64,000 nucleotides of DNA from assembly GCA_958510825.1 (NCBI GenBank), contig OY294051.1, positions 124,001 through 188,000 of the forward strand. The letters run 5' to 3'. The notes beneath the pieces are model-generated. The model did not search any database. It had not been told where the DNA came from and saw only the letters and a program-made list of their open reading frames with translations. The DNA is from Brachypterus glaber (lineage: Eukaryota; Arthropoda; Insecta; Coleoptera; Kateretidae). The position numbers were made by a program, and so were the translations under genes. This document shows positions 21,801 to 33,800 of this stretch, one piece after another; position 1 is the stretch's first letter; each line of letters begins with the position of its first letter.

Positions 21801-24800
21801 ATACAAAGCACTCGTTTCATAACACGTTTTTAGCGCACTAGTACTTAGAAAACTCGCCGCAAACGGCCCGTTTTCTAAAATTATACTCGTTCGCTAAAAA
21901 CGGGTGTTTTGAAACTAGTACTTTAATATACTATTATTAAAACACTGAACAATAGGAACTGTTTTGTTTGTTAAGTTTTTAACAATCCAAATCTTTCAAA
22001 TAGGTACGAACGACTTGACACTACGTAAGGTCAACGTAAGTTAGATGAATGTGGTTTGAATGTTAGATGCTTAACGTTAGGGTCTAACGTTAGAATAACG
22101 TTAGGAGGTTTACGAAACCTTGGATAAACGTTATTCTAACGTTAGGAACCTACTGTCAAATTTCTGCTAGGGAACTTACCTATTCCAACCAATGCCGCCT
22201 GGCACAAATACTGCTTGGAAATTAGGCACTGAGTGTTAGGCCGTACTGTAAGAAGCCCAAAACCTACACAACCCAAAGCGGAAGCGAAGCCCATAAAGGT
22301 TTGAAGAATTACCAGGGCCGAATCTTCAAGGCCTTCTTTGTAACCTTGATATACCTGTAATTAAAAATTTAATCATTTCGAGGAATTTCTGTAGTGCCCT
22401 GCTAAGACAAGTTGTCCTAAAATAAATTGCAATGGGTTATTTCTATAAAGAGCACCATGTTATGTTATTTACTTAGGAAAGGGTTAAAAGCATAAAATAC
22501 ACAAAACTACATTACAATCGGAGCATATCGAGGGCTACATCGACTTGTAATATTCTAAACTATCACTAAAGGTGAAAATCATGCAACTGTTTGGCCTACT
22601 ATGACCCTAAAAGGAGATGACCCATATAGGGACCACCAACACTGAAAGGGTTAAAAGTTGTTAAAAAGTTTTAGAAAATAAAATTTGCCTCCGCTGCAGT
22701 GCGGTGACTGTATTAAAGAGAAGCAAGTTTTATTTGATAAAATGAATAAAACTTTTGAATGTAAATTTGGCTTTTAAATGTAAATTTGGAACAGATTTTT
22801 CTTAAAAACAATTTTAAAAGTATTTATCCTTAATTTCAAGTTTTTTTTTTGTGCAATAGTCTGCAAAATAAAACGTGGAATTTTTAATCCCCTTCCTAAA
22901 AATAGTATATTACGTACCGAGTACGCAAGCCTAGTTTTTAGTGCACTGAAATGGTTTGCGTCGAGGTGCGTATACTATTTTTCCTACGATCTAACACATA
23001 AACATCAAAAATAAACGCGAAAATTATCTTAAAATTAGTTTGTCAATTTGATGTTATATAACAAATATTTGGGTATGAACCCCCAAAAGCCCCCGTGCGC
23101 ACGGCCCTGATGGCGCGCCATGGCAATGTCAAATTCTACTTGATTTTGCGCGGTTAATTAAGATCCAGCAAACATTTTAGTTTATTATTGATATAACAAT
23201 GTTAAATAATAAGAATAAATACGCTAGTAGTGAAAAAAACAATATATAAACCACGGTAGAGAAGACTATTATAGCCTCGCACTCTTAAATACCTCGCTGC
23301 TACGCAGCTCGGGATTTAATACGCTCGGCTATAAAAAATGTCTTCTCTACCTTGTTATATAATTACTATTCTATACAATTCTCCCAGTGTGATTTACAAC
23401 TATTAACTTGATTGGTAGATCCGGAATTTGAAAGCTGGCAATCAAAGAAAAAAATGAGTTTTGAAAAGTCTCCGGAGACATTTGTGGAAAAGTTTTCCGA
23501 CTTTTCCACTAAACAACTTTATCGTATGTTTGATTCGATCGTAATCGAGTTGGCTCGATATTTCAACACCTTAGAGAGATCGAGTGCGTTTTGAAATATA
23601 TACTTTTGAATAAAATACACTGGGGATTAATAATTTTGAAAAATGTTTAAAAGTTTACAGATGGTCTAGCTAAAGCCAATAAAAATGTTTTGGGATTTTT
23701 TTGTATCATGAAATTAATCATGTTTCTAAAATTGTTTAATTTTTTTAAAGAAATTTTAATGAAAATTCCCATTTTTAACCCTATTAAAAAATATAAAAAA
23801 ATTATGGACAAATATAAAATTTTATAAGCTTTAAAATGATGTAAAAAATTGACCCCCATAGTTGTCTTATTTACGAATTTTAAATTTAAAGTCGATATCT
23901 CTAATCGTTTAAAAGTTAGGAGAGACTGTATAAATTTACTTACCAAATAAAAAACGGGAGCATAAATACCCAGAGCCCCAAAAAAACAGGCAAGCAACAT
24001 AACTCTCAACCCTCTGCTCCGTAACGGTGAAAAATCAAACATTGGCGGTTTCTTGATTTTTACGTGCGTTTTTTTCTCCTTTACTTTTTTCCTTTGGTTT
24101 TTCAGATGCGTGATCGCGCTGCGTTGGGGATGGTACAAATTTGCAGATCGGTAGACTATCGGTAGAAAAACTGTTAGAGTTAACAGTCCTGTTACTGCTT
24201 GAAGGCCCAGTCTCCATCCTAATTTACTAAAAATTTAACGGAAACCTTTAGTCAGTAAAAAAGTATGAGAAAACTACAATGACGTAGAGTAAATCTACTC
24301 AAGTCCAAGATAATGTACATCTGCATACCAAATTTCAAGTTTTTAGCATGAAGCGTTTTTAAGTTATCGTGGATATAGACAGCCAGAGGTTTTTTTTCTT
24401 TACTGATTATGATGTTTGTGGATTCTGGGTTTTATGAAAGAATATGATTTAGGCAAAACACGTTTATTTCTATTTCCCTCACAAAAATGGCTTAATTAGT
24501 TACTTAATGTACTAGTCACTTTTTCATTACTTTTTATCGGAGAATAGATCAATTTACTTTTTGCGCAAAACTAATTATTTTTAAACGTTAAATTATCATA
24601 AAAAAATCTCGTTAAGTTTTTGTCCAAAATGCTTTTAAACATATTTCGCCTACGATTTTTTTAGATGTATACACTAAAAAAATAATACAATTTCTACTAT
24701 ACCTTACCCAAGTGCCTCTTTGTAAAGGACTGAAAATAAGGCTATTCCCACACCTGTCCCAGTCTGGGACACCATCTCCACAAATTCCCTTCTTCTTTTA

Positions 24801-27800
24801 AAATAGTGTCCCAGGACAATCAGGGACGTTTCTCGCACGATTCCGCAGCCCACTCCGAGCACCAGGCCATAACTCAAGACCGCTTGGTGAAACTGGACTG
24901 AAAAAGAGGTGAAGAGGCAAGCCAGGGCGGCCGCGAGGCCTCCTAGAACGGCGGCAAGGCGAGTGGATTTCTTGCGACAAATCGCCACTATGATAGGGGC
25001 GGTGAGGAAAGAGGCGCACAGGCAAAGAGCGCCCATCCACGCTGAAAATAAAATAAAATTGTAATTATGGATTGAAATCGACCGAAAATGCAAAAAATGT
25101 CGGTCCATCTTTTTGTAAACATTATTATTTATCCTGAGACAAAAATTCTTTAAGAGTTAAAAAGATTTTTAAATTTGCTAAAAAATGTTTTTAATAATTT
25201 TTAGTTGGCGCCTATGCTCTTTGCAGTGCAGTCCAGTCTAGATGACGTCATCGCGGGTGGTATCCCCAGCGCCACTGGGTGCCGAAGCTCAGTCGGTCAG
25301 CGGTACTGGGGTGGGTAACATCGCTCTGCGGTTACTGGTAACTGTTATTGTTCAGGCCTAAATATAACTACTATTTGTTTACAAACAAATCGAGATGTTG
25401 GCGATACTTTATATTAACGGTAGGCGTATTCTAGAGAGAAGAGTTATTAGTTCGTTGGTAACATCGCTCTGCGTTACTCGCGGCTTCGTGACGTCATCGC
25501 GGGTGGTATCCCCCGCGCCACTGGGTGCCGAAGCTCAGTCGGTCAGCGGTACTGGGGTGGGTAACATCGCTCTGCGGTGCTAGCGGCTTCGTGACGTCAT
25601 CGCGGGTGGTATCCCCCGCGCCACTGGGTGCCGAAGCTCAGTCGGTCAGCGGTACTGGGGTGGGTAACATCGCTCTGCGGTGCTAGCGGCTTCGTGACAT
25701 CATCGCGGGTGGTATCCCCCGCGCCAATGGGTGCCGAAGCTCAGTCGGTCAGCGGTACTGGGGTGGGTAACATCGCTCTGCGGTGCTCGCGGCTTCATGA
25801 CGTCATCGCGGGTGGTATCCCCCGCGCCAATGGGTGCCGAAGCTCAGTCGGTCAGCGGTACTGGGGTGGGTAACATCGCTCTGCGGTGCTAGCGGCTTCG
25901 TGACGTCATCGCGGGTGGTATCCCCCGCGCCACTGGGTGCCGAAGCTCAGTCGGTCAGCGGTACTGGGGTGGGTAACATCGCTCTGCGGTGCTCGCGGCT
26001 TCGTGACATCATCGCGGGTGGTATCCCCCGCGCCAATGGGTGCCGAAGCTCAGTCGGTCAGCGGTACTGGGGTGGGTAACATCGCTCTGCGGTGCTAGCG
26101 GCTTCGTGACATCATCGCGGGTGGTATCCCCCGCGCCAATGGGTGCCGAAGCTCAGTCGGTCAGCGGTACTGGGGTGGGTAACATCGCTCTGCGGTGCTA
26201 GCGGCTTCGTGACGTCATCGCGGGTGGTATCCCCCGCGCCACTGGGTGCCGAAGCTCAGTCGGTCAGCGGTACTGGGGTGGGTAACATCGCTCTGCGGTG
26301 CTCGCGGCTTCGTGACGTCATCGCGGGTGGTATTCCCCGCGCCACTGGGTGCCGAAGCTCAGTCGGTCAGCGGTACTGGGGTGGGTAACATCGCTCTGCG
26401 GTGCTAGCGGCTTCGTGACGTCATCGCGGGTGGTATCCCCCGCGCCACTGGGTGCCGAAGCTCAGTCGGTCAGCGGTACTGGGGTGGGTAACATCGCTCT
26501 GCGGTGCTAGCAGCTTCGTGACATCATCGCGGGTGGTATCCCCCGCGCCAATGGGTGCTGAAGCTCAGTCGGTCAGCGGTACTGGGGTGGGTAACATCGC
26601 TCTGCGGTGCTCGCGGCTTCATGACGTCATCGCGGGTAGTATCCCCAGCGCCAATGGGTGCCGAAGCTCAGTCGGTCAGCGGTACTGGGGTGGGTAACAT
26701 CGCTCTGCGGTGCTAGCGGCTTCGTGACGTCATCGCGAGTGGTATCCCCCGCGCCACTGGGTGCCGAAGCTCAGTCGGTCAGCGGTACTGGGGTGGGTAA
26801 CATCGCTCTGCGGTGCTCGCGGCTTCGTGACGTCATCGCGGGTGGTATCCCCCGCGCCACTGGGTGCCGAAGCTCAGTCGGTCAGCGGTACTGGGGTGGG
26901 TAACATCGCTCTGCGGTGCTAGCGGCTTCGTGACGTCATCGCGGGTGGTATCCCCCGCGCCACTGGGTGCCGAAGCTCAGTCGGTCAGCGGTACTGGGGT
27001 GGGTAACATCGCTCTGCGGTGCTCGCGGCTTCATGACGTCATCGCGGGTAGTATCCCCAGCGCCAATGGGTGCCGAAGCTCAGTCGGTCAGCGGTACTGG
27101 GGTGGGTAACATCGCTCTGCGGTGCTAGCGGCTTCGTGACGTCATCGCGAGTGGTATCCCCCGCGCCACTGGGTGCCGAAGCTCAGTCGGTCAGCGGTAC
27201 TGGGGTGGGTAACATCGCTCTGCGGTGCTCGCGGCTTCGTGACGTTATCGCGGGTGGTATCCCCCGCGCCACTGGGTGCCGAAGCTCAGTCGGTCAGCGG
27301 TACTGGGGTGGGTAACATCGCTCTGCGGTGCTAGCGGCTTCGTGACGTCATCGCGGGTGGTATCCCCCGCGCCACTGGGTGCCGAAGCTCAGTCGGTCAG
27401 CGGTACTGGGGTGGGTAACATCGCTCTGCGGTGCTCGCGGCTTCATGACGTCATCGCGGGTAGTATCCCCAGCGCCAATGGGTGCCGAAGCTCAGTCGGT
27501 CATCGGTACTGGGGTGGGTAACATCGCTCTGCGGTGCTAGCGGCTTCGTGACGTCATCGCGGGTGGTATCCCCCGCGCCACTGGGTGCCGAAGCTCAGTC
27601 GGTCAGCGGTACTGGGGTGGGTAACATCGCTCTGCGGTGCTCGCGGCTTCATGACGTCATCGCGGGTAGTATCCCCAGCGCCAATGGGTGCCGAAGCTCA
27701 GTCGGTCAGCGGTACTGGGGTGGGTAACATCGCTCTGCGGTGCTCGTTGCATCGTGACGTCATCGCGGGTAGTATCCCCAGCGCCACTTGGTGCCGAAGC

Positions 27801-30800
27801 TCAGTCGGTCAGCGGTACTGGGGTGGGTAACATCGCTCTGCGGTGCTCGCGGCATCGTGACGTCATCGCGGGTGGTATCCCCCGCGCCACTGGGTGCTGA
27901 AGCTCAGTCGGTCAGCGGTACTGGGGTAGGTAACATCACCTACTAGTAGGCCAATTAATGTCGGTATGTGGTAGGCGTCATTTCCCGACGTCATCGCATG
28001 TAGGTACTATTCATAGCGGCGAGCACGTGACATCTGTCTACGATGCGCGTTGCTTGGTGACATAGGCGCCGACTACGGGGGCCCCCGTGGACTATTAACA
28101 CGTTTGAACGCATATTTAGATGAGTACCGTACTACTTGTATGCGGATCATGCCCCATGGACTTCTACAGTTTATTAAACTAATTATTACATAACTAAGTG
28201 AGTTGTTGCGTAAAATATGTTAAAAATTTACAAAATTACGGATCGAGTGATATTTCGCATAGCATACCAAACACGTTACTTACCGCAGTCAACGGGTCCC
28301 TCTTGGAATATTGTCTATATTTTCTAATATTTTAAAAGTGTCACAATTTTTAAATATATTTTTAGTCTGTTTTTCATTTAATAATAATTTATGTATTTTT
28401 TTTTTACTTCAAAAAATTTTGGGCCCCTCCTAGGATTTTGTTTATTTTTATACTCTGACTGGAAGGACCATGTACTAGTTTTCAGAAAATCTGGAAAGGC
28501 AATTATTAAGTACAGTACTATACTATACTATAATTAAAATTACAGCGAAATTATGGATAGTAAATTACAGTAATTTACTGAAATTAAAAAGTGCAAACGG
28601 GTAAAAGGTCCATAAATTGTTAGAGCAATTTTAGGTTTTTTAATTTTACAAATACATTTTTCATACAAATCCGTTTAAAAGTTATGGCAGCAAGAGGGGC
28701 GAATTTCTCGCGACAAATTGCCACCACGATGGGGGCGGCCAGGAAGAAGGCGCACACGCAAAGGGCGCCCATCCGGGCTGAAAATGAACGAGGAAATGCT
28801 GAAATATGTACTCCTGTTACAGAAAATCTGAAAAGGTAAGTTCTGAAACAATATTTCTTTCTGAAAGGTACACTAATTAAAATTACAGTAGCATTATGGC
28901 GAGAAAGCAAAATTAATTTGGTGTAATTTAAATATTTAAAGAAACTAGAGAAAAAAACGCGGTAAGTTCATTTTAGTCATAATGATAATGACTAAAAATA
29001 TTTTTTTTAAACCTTTTTTTTATATAGAAAGAAAAAAGATATCATTGGGAAATTTTCTAGGTATGTTTATTTATATTTAAAGAATCGACTTTTGTTTTTT
29101 GATTTTTAAAATGCCATTTTTTCCATAATTTTTTTTTGCCGTTTGGATCGACTGAAAAAACACAGTTTTGCCCCAAACTTTTTTATGTGTAGTTTTTTTG
29201 AATTTTTTGTAAAAAATATAGATTTCTTGAGTAAAAATACATAAAAAATGTCATTTAGTGTAAAAATGTAGGAGCACCGTTAAAAAAAATGCAATTATGA
29301 GGAAGTAAAGTTTTGTGCCACCAAAAACGTTACCTTTTAAAAGGCTATTACTTCTTTAATATTAAATTTAGGTGTTTTGGTGAAGAATACTTTTTTTCTC
29401 AGTTTTATTTGAAGAAACACCCTGCAGCATTAAAATTTTATTGATGCTCTTATTTGTTCCCCATTCAATATATTATTTTCAAAGGCCGTAGCTCCCTTAG
29501 GACTCATTTCCGGACCACCCTTTATAGAAACTTTTTTCATATTTTTGGATGTAGAATTACTTTTTAAATTTTGCAATGGCAGTTACTGATCAGCCGGTAT
29601 AAAAAAAAATGTTTTATAAATATATATTTTTAAAATATTAAGGTAGAATGACCCCTTAAAAACGTGTTAGAAAAAACGTTTATCTAACAAATTTCTACTA
29701 GGGTGGCATGCCTACATAATTTGTTCTAGCTTTGAACATTGCAATGCATTGACGGCCCAATTTCCTTCCCGTATTGTCTAAGACAATTATGTCCCCTATA
29801 GGGGAATCTTGTTACCTACGTACGTAACTTACCGCCCCAATAGTTTACTGCAGTAAATGCAAATTGCTCCAGACCTGAAAGCTGTATTCGGCATATTTGA
29901 TTGGAGCATTGACAAAATTTGCACATACAACAATTGGACATTTGGGTTATTGTAATTTTACAAAAGCATTGCCATTTTTACATAAATCCCTGAATATTTA
30001 CTTTATTACTTTCCTCAAGGAAAATATTTTATATAAAATAGTTGAATATGTTTTTTTTTGCTACCTTTACGTTTCTCGGCATTTAACATGCAAAAAAGCT
30101 GAAGTCCGCGTATAACGAATTTTGTTTGTAGGTCCGTCTGTCCGGGCCATTATTTTAAAAGTTAATAAATCCAATATACGTGTTAAGGATTTGTTAACTT
30201 TTGAAATAATGCTCCTCATTTGTGACCACGATAACTCGAAAACACTTTGATCTAAATAATTAGTACCATTGGTTCTCGGCTGACATGGTCTTGGTAAAAA
30301 TCGGGATGGGTGTAAGCTAGGCCTAGGCCCTGTTAAAAAGTATTTAATTTTTTGTTCAACTTTTTTCGAGTTTTGTTTTTTTAGAAGAAAAAATTGATAA
30401 TTTAGTAAAAAGATCAGTCGCGATGTAGATTTTTGTTGGAATGACATCAAAATTTTTCACAGCCTTTACTTTCAGATACAAGTGCACTTAAACTTTAACC
30501 CGGCTTCTTGTAAAAAATTTATAACTTTATTGGAATCGATTGAAAACAATCCTGTTTTAGCGAAAATGTCTGGAATCATATTTTCTTTTATTATAAGGAC
30601 TTCTCTAGTGCACTGTGTGTTTCACATGATAACTTTTATTACTTCCCCTAAGAAACTCTTGCGACAATAAAGACAAATTTTTGTTATTGTTTTTTTACTT
30701 TTATCTCTTTTTCATTTGCAAAGTAATGTCCGCGAAAAAAGTTTCTGTCTGTCGGTCTGTGTGGCCATGATAACTCGAGAAGGCTTTACGTTGTTGCATT

Positions 30801-33800
30801 CAAATTTTAACAGCAATTTCTCCACTCTCTAACATCTCTACTCCACAACAACCCTACTGCGTAATATCCCTAATTCCCAACAACCCTACTCCCCAACCCT
30901 ACTCCGCATCATGCACTGGGTTAGCCGCTTGACTTACCCCTTCCGCTCCATTATATCCATGTATGGATATTTGTAGGTATAGCAAAAAATACAATATCCA
31001 CACTTGGATATTTATTTGGACTTTTCCATTTTAATCTGGTGTAGGGATCTGTACCTTGAAAAACCGGCTGGAGCGGAAGGGGTTCATTTAAAAAAATATT
31101 TGTGATGTTACAGAGAAAGGCTGTTGTAGAGTGAGATGTTATGGTATAGAGTAGGAATGTTTGGGAGTAGGGAAATTGAGGAGTTGGTCTGCCTATTGTA
31201 TTATCTTGTTGGCAGCCTGTCTCAAAGAAAATGTCTGGAACCATATTCTTTTTATTAAAAAAATAAAAGTCTAGTACATTGTGTGTTTCACGCGATAACT
31301 TTTATTCGGGGTGAAATATTCGAGCAAAACGTATGAATTATGCATATTTATGCGAATTAAATTGAAAACACTCGGATCTAGGGTTGTAACAATTGCCACT
31401 TGTTCTCAATTGCAAATGAAACGATATCTAACTAGTTTCGCTTAAAAAGTTTAGGACAAAAACGTGCAATGTCCAATATTTTTCGAAATTTTAGAAATTG
31501 ATAGATTCGGTCCCTTTTCCCTTTTAAGGTAAAAAAACTATTACACCTCCATTATCATCATCATCATCATCATGAAGTTATCACTTCGAATACTGGGTGG
31601 GATGGAGAACTACCAACCCATCCTATTTCAAGTTTTTTAATTTCTCTAAAATTTCTACACCCTACATCTTTTGTTATTTATGAAAATAATTTAAACCTGC
31701 CTACCTGTTTTCTAACTTCCCTTTCGCACTGCAAAATATCTTTATTAAAGCTCTCATCTTAGAATGTGACAACCTTTGATCCCTTTCCCTTCCATAAGAT
31801 GGATCTTATACACTTTTCTCGAATTCCCTTCAAAATATTGCGTATAAGCTCTGGTTCTTGCTCTCTTTATCTGACCATTTAAACAAGATAGCTCTACTCT
31901 AGCTGTTAAATTTTTTTCCAAAAATATTGGAGTTAGCTTTTTTATGCCCCAAAAGATGTAAATGTTGATAGACCCCAGGCTGTCGTATGGAATTATTCCC
32001 TGGACATTTATCCAGAATTTGAATTCCAGACACAAGATAACATAAATTGGCCGTTTGAATATACAATAACACATTTGGCATAAACATAAACCATATAGAG
32101 GGTAAATAATGTTAAAGGGTGTTTTCCTATTTATTCCTAATAAACACAAATAGTACAGTCAAATAATAAACGTTAATTGCAATACACGGGCTGATATTTG
32201 AAAGGGTAGTAGTGGATGGTAATAGAACACTCCTGTTAGTTTTTCACCGGCTGATTACGATAAAAATGCACAAACCAATTTTGTTAAGGAGGAAATTTCC
32301 AAAAAAATTTGTTTGGGTCATTTTTAAAATATATTAATAAAAATCGAATTAATTCAAAAATAGCCATGTTGGAGGTGAAATTGGATGTGTTTTCGACGCA
32401 CAGCGGCCCCTCACTTTGCGCCGTGTGAGACAAAATGCCACACATGTCATATATTAAAATTTTCATTCCCATGAATTTGTCACGCAACGTAATTAATAAC
32501 GAATAAGCATTGGGTCAAATTCTTAGTGAGTTTACTGTTAATGTCTGGGCAAACCATCCATAAGAAATATTTTAATTCATTACATTCAAGAATATGTACT
32601 TAAGAAATTATTATGCCAAGATAATCTTCGAAATTATGTACGTACACTGTTTATTAAGCAGTTTTGTATTCAAAAGTTAGTTTTAATAGCTTGGCTCTTT
32701 GAAAGTGTCTGAATAGTTTGAAACTAAACTTTTTTACAGACATATAACTTTGGTATAAAATTTAATAAATAGTGAATTAGGTAACTGCCGAGAGTAAATA
32801 AATATTAAGTATTTACGTGTATAATTTTGCATTCCATTGTTTTTAAGAGCGTCACTTTTTGTAAACGAAAAGTTTAAATTTGTATTAGTGCAATTTACTT
32901 TTGCGTTACTTGATTGGTTAATTGATCATGATATTAAACTGATGACATTTCAACTCAAACGTCAATTTTTTGTAAAAAATACTAACTTATAAAGATATTA
33001 ATGTAAAAAAAATAGTGTATGACACACGGACGAAAACTGCATTGTCCTTCCTTGTATTATTAACTACTATTTTGATTGAGATAAGATTTGTACAACATTA
33101 GATTGAAAAAAATATAGAAAGGATGATTTAGCCAATCATTAGCATGTGCTTAACTAAACTAGCTAACTATATAGTTATAGTACTCAACTAATGTGTCAAA
33201 TAATTCTCACAATTTCTTTGTCAAATTCTTAATTAGTTTAGTGAAGGACTGGGCAAACCATCGTCGTTTTCACCTTATTTTTTAACAGGGCATTTTCAAA
33301 GGTATTATTTTCCTGCAGTGGTTAGGTATAATACTAATGAAATTTAGATTCTATTTGTAGAATGTTAGTTTTTTTATTGAAAGATTTAAATCTTTTAAAT
33401 TAACGTTACAAGAACATAAAAAGTTTACACTAAGTCTGAAAATATTACAGAATTATGTAGGTGCACCTACATAATATTTTCTTCCCACCGGTGGGATTTA
33501 ATGGTTTTAACCTTTAAAAGGTCTTATCTTAAATCGTGTTTTAAAATTACGACCAATTTGGCCAATATAGAACAAATAACATTCAAGTCATTATTTCACA
33601 AAGTTTCCAAGTTTCTGTTTGGCATTAAATAACGATTATATCAGAAAATATTTCGATAGTTTCCCGCAAAGAAAAAGTTTTTAAGTGCCATAAACATTGA
33701 TTTACAGAGAGATCTAGGAACGTTACTCACCAGTTGCCGAGACATAAAATCCCTTGTCTTGATCAATATTTTCTTTACGAATAAATATAGAATGCTAATG

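Larger units (their letters stand above)
25202..28075. mobile_element. Putative satellite-carrying element bracketed by inverted repeats
   Basis: TAGTTGGCGCCTATG at 25202-25216 and CATAGGCGCCGACTA at 28061-28075 are reverse complements at 14 of 15 positions and bracket the 103-bp array exactly. Immediately beyond the right end comes the GC-rich palindrome ACGGGGGCCCCCGT (28075-28088). I see no transposase frame and no clear target duplication. The 3' hairpin and internal tandem repeats recall Helitron/Helentron-type non-autonomous elements, but this is inference. Confidence 0.4.

Noticed and set aside
24035..24217. ORF METGPSSSNRTVNSNSFSTD as transporter sequence using acceptor AAATTAG|GATGG
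   Set aside because: That frame is not MCT-like. The acceptor 8 bases upstream keeps the frame and gives GKLGWRLGLQ.
24798..25040. Minus-strand 80-codon ORF starting MDGRSLPVRLFPH
   Set aside because: Out-of-frame shadow of exon 4; the correct frame gives WMGALCLCASFL with clear membrane segments.
25395..27900. A series of nearly identical 81-codon ORFs (MPKLSRSAVLGWVTSLCGAS...)
   Set aside because: They are the three frames of a 103-bp satellite monomer read through 2.4 units. Start and stop recur at multiples of 103 bp and there is no sign of selection on protein.
25241..27937. CRISPR array
   Set aside because: Uniform 103-bp tandem monomers without unique spacers, in an animal intron; it is satellite DNA.
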